Shown here one piece after another: positions 54,382 to 64,000 of a stretch of 64,000 nucleotides of DNA. Positions within the stretch are counted from its first letter, which is position 1. Every line of letters begins with the position of its first letter. The stretch spans positions 127,563,307-127,627,306 of the forward strand of contig CM054114.1 of NCBI GenBank assembly GCA_028673005.1, in the 5' to 3' direction. The DNA comes from Tanypteryx hageni (taxonomy: Eukaryota > Arthropoda > Insecta > Odonata > Petaluridae). The notes below the pieces were generated by a model that was not told where the DNA came from, made no database searches, and worked only from the letters and a program-made list of their open reading frames with translations. Position numbers and translations under genes: made by a program.

Positions 54382-54397
54382 CTAATGTTTTGAAATG

Positions 54398-54944
54398 CTA
54401 AAACAATGTTCTGACTTTGTCTGTGGATTATAATAAACTATTAAAACACTCAAAAACGCTTCTTCTTATCACAGAAACTTTCTAGAAATGTATGAACCAT
54501 TAAAATATCTTATTGTCTTTCACTCGAAATAACATTCAAATACTACCATAGACAAAAATACTACTCTGATTCAAAACAATTTTTTTACGCTAATTCGGTC
54601 CGGATTTGAATTTAGCTTTCGAAAATTGAACTTCTTTCTTTAAGCCATAAGACTATTCATGTCCTGAGTTTACATATCAATTTTTGTTAAATTAAAAATG
54701 CAGTTTTAAAAAGCCCTGGACTGATTTGTATGATTTTCTTATGGTGGTGGGATGGAAAAATGGGGTTGAAAAACGTTTCTAAAAGTAAGCATTTCCGGAA
54801 TTTTTTATATCGATTATACCCAATATCCAAACGTCTTACCAAATTTCACAACTAAAAGTACTTAAGTTTTATATCAAGTGAAACCTTTATTTTTATGCCA
54901 GTGTCATCCGGAACGATACGTTTCAATTTTCATAAATATATATA
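54398..54944. other. AT-rich stretch without a recognised gene
   Basis: Nothing is recognised here; this is the flank of the Penelope insertion. Confidence 0.55.
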
Positions 54945-55275
54945 GTATACTAGCAGAAAGTACCCGGCGATGACCGGGCTACGCCAGACGTCTTCGGCGA
55001 ATAAAATTATGTCTCATATGGTAACACAATCATTTCAACTTTTGCGCATTTTTTCATGTTCATAAATCAATACTTTCCCCTATACTACATATGGACAAAG
55101 TAAAAATCATATCACATAGAGACAGACCGACATACACAGAGACATCATCGGGAAAATAGTCAAAACGTGTTTAGGGAACCTCAAAACGTGTATTTCCATT
55201 GAAATTTTGAATTCGAATATTTTTATGAAAACAATACTTTCTCTATACTACGTATATGGAGAAAGTAAAAACTAA
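54945..55275 (-). repeat. Dispersed repeat family Y, copy 5
   Basis: It begins near actagcagaaagtacccggc and gatgaccgggctacgcc. It contains gacagaccgacatacacaga, gtcaaaacgtgtttaggga, gtgtatttccattgaaattt, atgaaaacaatactttctct and atactacgtatatggaga. The pair of tactttc...tata(c)tacatatgga blocks (55068-55095 and 55238-55270) suggests two family ends in tandem. Confidence 0.75.
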
Positions 55276-57543
55276 CTCTGAGATATCTCTGATACCTATG
55301 AATTGGACCGTGAGGGGCCAGAGAGGTCCGGAGGGAACGGGAGCATAAGTGAGAGTAATAGTATTTCGAGTTCAACAATGCAATCGGTTGGCTAGGCGAC
55401 CTCCTTAAAATCGCGAAATTTTGTCAAAATTTAAACGTTAAATTGGAGAGATTTCGATTTGAAGGCGATAAATGACGATAAGAATAAAAAACTATTATAA
55501 TTTTTCTTTGATGCAGTCTTAATCCGAAGATCGAAGGTCAAATATGTGAATTTTAATAAGCAAAATAAAATAAGCTTGCAGGTCGAAATATAGATTTCTC
55601 CATGAAAAATGTAAATCATTCTCAGAAATCGAACCCAGGTCGATTTGGAATTTTTTTCGTAAATGGCTTTTACCTTAAGAATCAAATATTCCCTCCAAAT
55701 TTCAATCTTCTAGCTACTCGGAAAGTTTATTAAAATAGCATTACAGTTCCGCTTTCCAACCCACCGACGACGACCACGAAGTCATTTTTATATCTACGAT
55801 CCCTCCCATTCTCTCCCTTCTTCCCATTCTACCTCTCCCTCCCATTATCCCTCTCTCTCTTTCTCCCTTTCTCTCACAGCGTGACGGAATTGCAAACAGC
55901 TCATTATCGATATAGATACAGTCAGACTTCTTTAAACTAGAGTTCTATGGCCTGGGAACTACCCTGTTCCTGAATTTTTACTGACGCCGAAATAAAACAT
56001 CCTTGATTCGGAAATAAGCGTGAATGACATTCTGATTTTAAAAGTTTAAAATGTCCCTAAAACGTAAAAATTGACAGTTTTGCCGGAAAAAACAAACAGT
56101 TTGTGAGAGAAACCTCACACGTAGACATTCATTTTTATATTATTCCACGAATTCCCGTAATTTATTTAGTTATATCCAGTGCTCGAAATGGAAAATATTA
56201 CGAAACGGAACGCCTGTTCTGATAACGGAAACGAAGGCAGACATGAAATTCGCATTCCAAAATTGCTGAAGAACATAATATAGGATCTTTGCGTGTGTTT
56301 GCTCTGCTAGAACGGTTTCCGCGGAGTGTTTATAGATGGTGATATTCTGTTCACTCTTTGCACTGGTGCAAATTGTATAATATCATATATAATTCATTTA
56401 CGATCTAGTTAACTTTCCGGAACGGTATTATGTCTGAAGAGACGGAACAATATTACCGACGCGTGTGACAAACCGGAACAGCGTTCCGGCTCATTCAGAG
56501 CACTGGTTATATCCTTGTGCTAAATACATAAATGTATGACTTTTTTGATGTGCACAGTAGCCGTCATTATATGCCAACCAACTACTCGTGGTTTGAAAAA
56601 TTCTGTCTCCGGTCCCGAGCTTTTCGGATTAGAGAGGTGTAACTTCCCAATTAAAAGTTTTAAGATAGAAAGCTTTAAGTAATGCCATTTTATCAGCCTT
56701 GAATTTTATTCATGGCCTCGAAAATAAGTTCATATTTTACGCAAAGTAAAAGTTGCCAGGGTGGTAAGAATAGTTATTGATTCTTACACTGGTACTTAAC
56801 GAGCACTTCAATATGCTAGCAAGCCTAAAATATTTAACAATTTGTCGAGGATAATAAAAACGTGGAATATCGCGGAGAAAAACAAGCCAATCGGACGGTC
56901 GGTTCGGAATTCCGGGAAAATCGCACGAGTTTAAATTCAATAAAGCAGATCCTCTCATCGTACGCGGGCGAATCCACTCCTGTCCTGCGCTGCACGGACC
57001 GATGGCCTAATTCTCCGTAGACGGGACACGTCCTTATTGCCTAGGACACCTAGCCCCAGCGCTTCCCCGATTGCAAGCAAGCAAAACGTGGAGATCCCCG
57101 AAATTACGTGGACGGAATCCTAACGCCTTTGAAGCCGTTATTTCGTTTTTATTTTCTTTTTTACCCTCAATTTAGAACGATCTCGTGTCCTTCAGATCAA
57201 AGGATCCGGCAGCGAACCGTCGCACTTAACTTTTTCGAAAATTACATAATCCTATAAGAGTTTTGACGTTTGTGTGCGCAGAAAATTCCGTCGTAACGGC
57301 ATATGCGTCCCCGGTAAAGTGTATCCGTGCCAAATAGAATGGGCTTTTCCGTAGGAATACATGAAGTTAAATATGAGAGCCATCTTGAGTTCAACATGGG
57401 ACAGTTTGTTTGCATTGTAGTCAGAATTCTGATAACCTCAAAGTTGAACTGAAATGTTTTCCGAGTTTTAATTCTTAAAGGTCGTTCCGAAACCGTGCTA
57501 AAGTGAAATAGAGGGCTGTGAAATTCGAGGAAATTCTCCAAAT
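55276..57543. other. Intergenic stretch, no recognised gene
   Basis: A C/T-rich patch lies at 55795-55880. A GC-richer patch with CpG at about 56880-57240 has no frame with motifs. A B-box-like cgacctgggttcgattt (minus strand, near 55627-55650) stands alone. Confidence 0.55.
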
Positions 57544-57555
57544 GGAAAGTCGTGT

Positions 57556-57615
57556 GTGTGTGTATTTTTGGCTAATGAACCTCTTGGATTATTATAGCTA
57601 TAGCTCTTTCCACAA
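57556..57615 (-). mobile_element. 60-bp SINE 3' tail with its own target duplication
   Basis: The insert corresponds to the last 60 bases of copy S3: in sense, GGAAAGAGCTATAGCTATAA, CCAAGAGGTTCATTAGCCAA and an ACACACA tail. It is flanked by ggaaagtcgtgt on both sides (57544-57555 and 57616-57627). It is an extremely 5'-truncated retroposition event. Confidence 0.88.
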
Positions 57616-57627
57616 GGAAAGTCGTGT

Positions 57628-58570
57628 TAAACATAAAACTTATAGAGCAATTTCAGAGAAGAGTTTAATCCTATATTAGAAATACCTATAAGAAGTTACA
57701 CTAAGGATAATCTGTAGTCTAAAGAATTCCACAAAGAAAAATAAAAATTAAAAAGATTTTCTAGACAATTTTATTTTAAATGTTCTATTTATGTTTATCT
57801 ATCTATATGACACACATTCGTGGCTTGTAACACTAAAATATCATAAAAATAATGACAAAATGGACTGAAACAAAGCCGAAAAAGCTTATACATATTACCT
57901 TGAACGTAATATTATTTAGCAATTTATATGATCTAACCACAATCGTATATACGAGAATGTACCAAACTAATTTGCATATGGTAACATTCGCGAGTACACT
58001 ACTCAATGATAAACACCCTCACCAGGTTATCTGGGATGGAAATGACTCTTCCAGAAAAAAACACGGAGTTAATTATTACGCATCTGGCACCGACATTCTT
58101 CGTATGGCAATTGAAAATACACGCGGCCACAACATGATCTGTGCAGTAGATATTAAAATACAATGAGAACACAATATGCGTGGGGATGTTTAAACCACAG
58201 ATTTATTATCCAGGATTAATTTAATTTTCCATAATGGCAATTTTAACTAACCACCATGTTATATTCTATGTGAATAATAAATAAGTACTTCATTAGAGCG
58301 CTATTCAAGTTTTTGTAGTGTTATTAGCAGAATACTTTTTAATGATAATGCATTGTTTACAAAAAACTTAAATTAATCATTAATGGTCTGGACTAAAATG
58401 TTGTGCTGCTCACGCAGGAAATGGGAGCTATATACAAACCGAAGATGAAGAGGCACCGTAATAAAAAATCTGGAAAATTCGGTGAATGTGATGAGTAAGT
58501 ATAACGTCATTCCTTAGTCGTCTCCAAAAATATGCAGTTAAAATAATGGAAAGTATTTGCAATATGCCTT
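57628..58570. other. AT-rich stretch without a recognised gene
   Basis: The 104-codon frame at 57852-58166 (plus) has no recognised motif and low-complexity codon content. It is left unassigned. Confidence 0.5.
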
Positions 58571-58834
58571 TAAAGCAGGCATGTCAAACTGGCGGATTTT
58601 CACGAAAAGGAGAGGATATTTTTTCATAGTTACCGAATTACAATAGATTGCATTTTCTAAATTGTTTTTAATTGCAAAACAGTCGTCCAACCTTATAGAT
58701 AAAATCTATCGTTCCAGCTCTCGCTCTCATTAAACAACTGAGGCCTTTCTCTAACATATATCGCTTTAATGCGACCCTTATCTAACATTCATCGCTTTAA
58801 TGCGGCCCGGACGCCTCTTCGAGTTTGATATGCC
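58571..58834. mobile_element. Degenerate hAT-like MITE
   Basis: The left end is CAGGCATGTCAAACT and the right end AGTTTGATATGCCAT (imperfect inverse). Near the right end the direct repeat atcgctttaatgcg occurs twice (about 58758-58802). There is no coding capacity and no clear target duplication. Confidence 0.65.
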
Positions 58835-58929
58835 ATCCCTAAAAATTTGTTGCTAGTGGGTAAGCGTCACGCGAGAAGAGGCCAGGACCTTGTGTTATTA
58901 GGCTGGTTTCCAAAGGTCCTTATGAAATG

Positions 58930-59440
58930 GTCTTGTATGTGTATGTTTGTTTCCCCTACTAACAACTTTTGCACCAATCGACCGATTTTCATGAAACTTG
59001 GTATGAGGATCGTGGTGCTAGGGTCCACCTCCAGGTTATATTTTATTTGTCGAAGATTAAAGTCCCGGGTTTGATTCCAGGAACGTTTTTTCCCTATTTG
59101 TTTTACATAGGATCTCAAATCCATCGTGCAAAGATGTTTTCTTTAATACATTAAATTATCTTAACATTGTGATATCAGAGCAAGGTTTGTACTATTCTAA
59201 GGGGAAGAGAATGCAAATTTTAATTCTTATCACCAAAGTTTGTTAATTGATTGAATTTTCTTGAATTTTTACTTAAACATAGCGTTTTTGCGTTTTAAAT
59301 CGCGTTTTATCGGATTGCTGCTAAGGAGATGATTATTACTGAACTCGACTTGGGCATAGACGAGAGAACAAATGGATTATTTTCTTTTTCGCTCTACTAC
59401 ACTTCAGCAATGGACAGTTGATCCATACATATTAGCGTTT
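58930..59440 (+). repeat. Dispersed repeat family X, copy 3
   Basis: It contains accgattttcatgaaacttgg, gtcccgggtttgattccagg, tttgttttacatagga, catcgtgcaaag and ttgtactattct. A diverged gcgttttt...gattgctgctaaggag block parallels the gcagttttt...gttgcca block of copy 2. The 500-bp middle repeat is absent. Confidence 0.75.
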
Positions 59441-61640
59441 AAACAGTAACATTTATTAAGTTCGTTTATTTAAAAAATACATGCAAAATATGTCAGAAAG
59501 AGATTTTGACAATGTTTTTAGCATTATAAACCTGATAAGGCTCTATTAATTTTTTTCCAATTTTTTTCTATCATTGATAAGCAATGAACTACAAGTGGTA
59601 TTTATGCTTTGAGAATTCCTTGAAATGACTAACACATTATGAAACATTTTCTGTTAATATAAGTAATGAATTCGAAACGTCAACTTTGGGAAACCAGCCT
59701 GCATTAGTCCTGGTTTGGACTTCTCGTTAGAGAAAAGAAAAGGCTCTGGAAAGTCAATGATTTTTTCAACAACCTCTTTTCAAATTTCGATTCACGAATT
59801 CCATAGCCATATCATAATTGTGGATGCAAAGAAAAGCATTTCTCATAGAGCAGACTAATGCCGGCACCGGGTTTTCCTCCTCCCTTCTGTGTGTATGTCC
59901 AGTTGATGACATTGCAATATGACCATAGTCGTCATCGCACTTAAAAAATCAATTACTACTACTAGGTTTTCTCATCATCTGACTTCTTACGAAACAGTGA
60001 TGAAGAGGTATTTCGTTGTTTTTCATCTTGTCTTGCTTTTTTTTCCTCTCATCTCACCTTGAATAACTGATGTGAAGCAGTCTATGTGAGCATTACCATT
60101 GCCTTCGAGCGACATACTGAAATTTTAAAAAGCACATTGACAGTGACAAAACAAAGCAGTTAGCAAGTGAGAATTACTAGCTTGTGTAGAAATATATTTG
60201 GTTGAAATGTCGGAAAATAAATTTATTTATTATTGTAATAAGTAGCGAAGCGATGTTATACCACAAGAAGGATTATTTTTTGTTTTCTCAGAGTGCATCT
60301 AGCCAATGTTTTCAGCATGACTTACTTTCGGTACAGAGTGAAAAAACGTATGACCAACATACAAAGAACTATATTTAACTTAATGTGTTTATGAATGAAT
60401 TTGTATGAGGATAAGCATGAATGAATACATAAATTAGCATGCCTATAGCTCGTGCGCTTTTAGGTGGCATTCGGAGACACGTGAGAGGGGAAGGAATGGG
60501 AAGGACAAACTTTAAAGGGGAACCGACGTCAGAGCCTATGCACAGTAACACAGTTTTGGTTCGCACGAGTCCAAGTTCGCGCATCAAATGCCCACACCTA
60601 AACACCACCTCCCATATAGGCGGTCCCGCGTCGGGGATGGACTCATCCTACCCTAAATGTGTCTACTGCGCACTGCTAAGTTTTAGTTTTAGCTATACAG
60701 GCATGGAAAATTCCAAATAATGCTTTTTTACGACGATAAGCATGAGCCTGTGCATAAGAATTAGCACGTGAACAAGCATAAGCATGACTTGTGCATGAGC
60801 AGAAACACACGCTTGAGCTTTCACATACTAACGCAGGCGCACATGGGTGATTCGCACCTGTGCGCGGGCTCGTCTGCGTGGAAAGACACCTGTGAAGTAC
60901 GAACTGGGCGGGAAGGGGAAATGAAGTGTACGAACGATAGGGACCGAGTGAGAGTCTGTTCGATCCCTTATTGTTTTTTTCCCTTATCAAGTCCCGATGT
61001 AATTGTGACGTCACCGCTAGCCTTCCGCCTCCGGAACGATGTGGCTATTGTTACGGCAGGCAATGCTTTCGCGACTTTTTTTTACCACCATTTAAAGTGT
61101 TTATTTATTTAAGCGCATTCTTTTTATAGGGAGCAGGGGGAGGAGGAACCTGTTTGGTTTTTGCATGAAAAACGCCGCGCATTTCTGCTGGTCTCTTGTA
61201 GGGAATTCTGGGATAACACGTTCGTTTTATTTTTAAATCCTCCCTCCCCTTACGCGATGCATGGGAATTAGAGGGAGAGAGAGAGAAAAGGGGAGGACGA
61301 GAGGGTAGGTGTGTAGTGAAAGGAATAGAAAAAAGGCGGGATATTTCAATGCTCTTGGAATTTTAACAATTTGGAGGGAGGAGGAATACGGAGGATGGAT
61401 AGATCACATCGATTTTGCAGAAAGTTGGATGTAGGGATAGAGATTTTTTTATTTATGATGGGTAGGATTTAAGGGAGAACAAATTCATCAAAAATGCGCT
61501 CGGAAATGGAGGAATTTCCGGGAACAGACATCAATCCGACAAAATATTCCGGCCGAAATGAGAAAGAGTCTTCGGGATTGACACAGATCTATTATCTATA
61601 TATAATTTGTCGAATGTCCGTCTGAGGCAAGGTCATTGTA
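59441..61640. other. Intergenic stretch, no recognised gene
   Basis: A 28-base SINE-like scrap (gccggcaccgggttttcctc, about 59860-59884) is visible. At 60740-60870 aagcatgagcc/gtgcataag-type words recur loosely. Open frames at 60439-61112 lack motifs. Confidence 0.5.
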
Positions 61641-61654
61641 TGACAGACTATTCG

Positions 61655-61746
61655 AGTAGCAACAAACGAGGAGTCCGGGTTGCATATTAATTAACGCATC
61701 GGCTGTCGAATATAATTAGTCCCGGGTTCGATCCCGATCAGGTCAC
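61655..61746 (+). pseudogene. tRNA-derived relic with a B box
   Basis: The 3' half resembles a tRNA: taacgcatcggctgtcgaat, then cccgggttcgatcccg, a good B box in a pairing T arm, then a 3' acceptor-like caggtcac and a T run. The 5' half does not pair with the 3' acceptor strand, so it is a relic of a tRNA or SINE head. Confidence 0.5.
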
Positions 61747-61749
61747 TTT

Positions 61750-64000
61750 TTATTCAATTTTATATTCCATTTTTATATTTAATCTGATTGATTATTTTGA
61801 TTTGAATCCTTTTTAACTAAAATTTTTAATAAATTTAAATTCATACTTTTCCCTTATCCTAAATTATATTAATTATAAAAGGAAAGTATATTATTCTATT
61901 TTTTTTAGAGTTGCGTACAACTGGCAAGCTATTAGTTTGTAAAATGCAGAGAGAATTGGGCTGGATAGGATTTCATGAAATCCTTGGCGTCGTGAGAAAA
62001 TCATCTCTCTTAAATTCCATTGTTGTACAATAATATTTCGATTCTCGTTAAACATATGGTGATGAGGTCTTTATAATCCGAACATGGTACAATATATGCA
62101 AGAAATATATAAAAATTGAAATATTTATATATAGGATTTGATGTGGATTTCAGAAATCCAGATTATGTATCGGAGAAAATATTTTTAAATACGAAAACAA
62201 AGAAGATAGAAATTTTTCGAAATTAGAGGAGAAATATAACTTAATAAGGAGAATGAGCTTGCAAGATTTATTTCCATGTCACAATTGGCAAAGGTGTTAA
62301 ACCAAAGAGCTCTAACAGAGAGGCGGCCAAACTTCTTGGACCTCTGATCCGCATACGATAATCATCAGCAGTTTGGGAAACGCAAAAGCACATATTTTCT
62401 TGTACAATAATATTATATTTATGTAATATTAAGATACATATATGTATATACCCATAATATTTTTATTACAAATAGAATTTTTTTATTTTCATTCTGGTCG
62501 TCAGATATTTAAAATTTGGTTGAAATACCGCCAGAGCTGAAATAAATACAATGTCGGGTCTCTAACACTCGAATGAAAATAGTTAACGTTTTGTACAAAT
62601 TAATAACATAATAGCAACCTGTATTCCTGCAAGGAGTAAGGAATTTGTTTAATATGCACAATACTTTACGAGTGTTTTTCTAGATCACACGTGCTGAGGC
62701 ACACTGCATGTTGAGAGCAATCACCTGTCAGTTTAAGTTAAAAGAGCAGTACGTAATCCGCATGGAACACGAAGGAACCTCAAATATCCCGTGATCTATA
62801 TTTTGATCACCTCTGGCCTATAAAAATGAACAAAAATTTTATGGAGCTTGTTAGAGAAAGAAAAGAGTTAAAAGTAGAAAGTAGAAATCAACGAAGAAAC
62901 ACGATTAAATGATGAGTAAAAAAATATATATGGAGGCATAGTTGAAGATAAAGAAAGATAATTAGAGGATGTTGGACATGTTTTCGGTAAAAATATACAG
63001 TCAACATTACATAACATTTGGTTATATGTTATGCATTCTACAGAAAGATTTCAAAATTAAAAACTTTTTCATTCACAAAACATACCCCGTGTGTAATTAC
63101 GGAAAAGTGAGATTTGTATCATCTACTTAAAGAAATACGGTCCCATTTTTTATGTTCCGGTGTATTAATGTGGCTCTGATCCTACTGTATGAAAAGAAAC
63201 TACCTCAACGTCCAGTACAGAGAGAAGTCGGATTTATTGAAGTTGATTCGGCTCAACTCACCTAATTTTTCTGGTTAAGAATGTCACCTTGACTTCCTTA
63301 GCAACCAAAAAAATTTTCACAAAATTTGCATTTCGATTCTTACAAAAAATTAAACGAAGAAAGATTTGGAAAAGAAATAACTCGAAAAAAGTATAACGAG
63401 CAAGGTTAACGTAAAACTCTAGCTACATATAAGAATAATTATAGTACAAGCATTGGAAAAAGTGTATACAAATGTACATTTCCTCAAAAAAATTTATGCT
63501 GGCGAATTTAATAGAAAATCTTTGAAATTCTTTATCTGAAGACAATTTTTGTGTCACATATTACAAGAATCTTGTATAAGAACTTCTTGTTGATAATGTG
63601 CAGCTATGAATCATCAAAACAAACATGCTGTTATGAAAGTATACACTCATGAAAATATTAAACCCTATTTTTAAGAAGCATCATTAACAAAGGCTGTTCG
63701 ATCATTATGGACGATGACGAAATAAAAGGTGCAGTTTGGAATCTTTTGTAACTAGGTTCATTAAGATATGACACCCCATGGCAGCTATGCTCATAAAAAA
63801 GAGTGGTTTTTCTAAAGCAGAGAATGAGATTTTTTATCGATATTATGAGGCAAAAAGACTAGCATCTAAATGGGTATTTAAACTTTATAAACTTCAATAA
63901 TACTTTTGACGCTCCATACATTGTAGAACTCCGCACTTTGTTTTAATAGCATTTCCTGCTACACATTGGTAAACGATAGAAATGATAACATCTAATTTAC
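61750..64000. other. AT-rich stretch without a recognised gene
   Basis: No coding region, RNA gene or mobile-element end was recognised in the final 2.2 kb. Confidence 0.55.

Larger units (their letters stand above)
53718..54384 (-). mobile_element. Penelope-like element, 5'-truncated, with 13-bp target duplication
   Basis: The insert is flanked by atgttttgaaatg at 53705-53717 and 54385-54397. In minus-strand sense it holds a GIY-YIG endonuclease frame, a 3' UTR with a strong hairpin (53783-53797) and a T run. It ends with a 25-base piece of its own coding sequence in reverse orientation (53718-53742, complementary to 54324-54348). The reverse transcriptase is absent. Truncated copies with inverted terminal pieces are typical of Penelope-like elements. 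Confidence 0.9.

Noticed and set aside
57852..58166. 104-codon plus-strand frame
   Set aside because: No motif, no neighbouring exon-like signals; could not be supported as a gene.
1..64000. CRISPR arrays, bacterial operons, ribosomal RNA genes
   Set aside because: No regularly spaced repeats with unique spacers, no operon-like gene clusters and no rRNA-like sequence were seen; the content is eukaryotic mobile DNA.

Overview
The window looks like intergenic DNA from a repeat-rich, AT-rich animal genome, most likely an arthropod and plausibly an insect. The evidence is the mixture of mobile elements: CR1/L2-group and RTE-clade LINEs, a DIRS-like reverse transcriptase, a Penelope-like element with a GIY-YIG endonuclease, BED-finger hAT transposons, a Tigger/pogo transposon and tRNA-derived SINEs. 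There are also long TA, GA and AC microsatellites and no bacterial-style operons. The species cannot be named from the sequence. I find no convincing host protein-coding gene. Nearly every long open frame is a mobile-element protein or a translation of low-complexity DNA.

Layout. 1-6.6 kb: a 766-bp deleted hAT with a perfect 8-bp target-site duplication (TSD), an inverted pair of tRNA-like sequences, a GA minisatellite and a 151-bp tandem duplication. 6.6-12.3 kb: copies of dispersed repeat family Y around a nearly full-length CR1/L2-group LINE (minus strand, 7.59-11.09 kb). 14.5-18.2 kb: a full SINE, pyrimidine-rich DNA, a LINE 3' end and TA microsatellites. 18.8-26.0 kb: two oppositely oriented DIRS-like copies with a 5.5-kb hAT between them. 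That hAT carries a SINE, a 64-bp tandem repeat and a 2-kb LINE that splits its transposase. 26-30 kb: low-complexity and AT-rich DNA. 30.26-32.72 kb: a gutted Tigger transposon hosting other repeats and a nested MITE. 35.5 kb: a hAT MITE with a perfect TSD.

38.3-38.9 kb: a copy of dispersed repeat family X, which has further copies at 51.9-53.4 and 58.9-59.4 kb. 40.2-46.8 kb: a decayed RTE LINE in a polypurine tract, itself interrupted by an antisense, full-length, nearly intact RTE LINE. The target duplication is 11 bp, and reading across one copy of it reconnects the older frame. 47.5 kb: a 145-bp hAT MITE. 49.1 kb: a 14-bp minisatellite. 50.6 kb: a 5'-truncated SINE. 53.7-54.4 kb: a Penelope-like insertion with a 13-bp TSD and a hammerhead-like hairpin. 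57.6 kb: a 60-bp SINE tail with its own TSD. 58.6 kb: a degenerate MITE. The last 4 kb is mostly AT-rich DNA with one tRNA-like relic.

How the parts relate. The autonomous elements supply enzymes (endonuclease/reverse transcriptase for LINEs, transposase for hAT and Tigger) that in principle move the non-autonomous SINEs and MITEs seen here. The nesting gives a relative order of insertion: DIRS-like copy before hAT, hAT before its internal LINE and SINE, and decayed RTE before the antisense RTE. I did not find a clearly new biological system. The least explained items are repeat families X and Y, the tRNA-like inverted pair and the inverted-repeat units near 31.2 kb.
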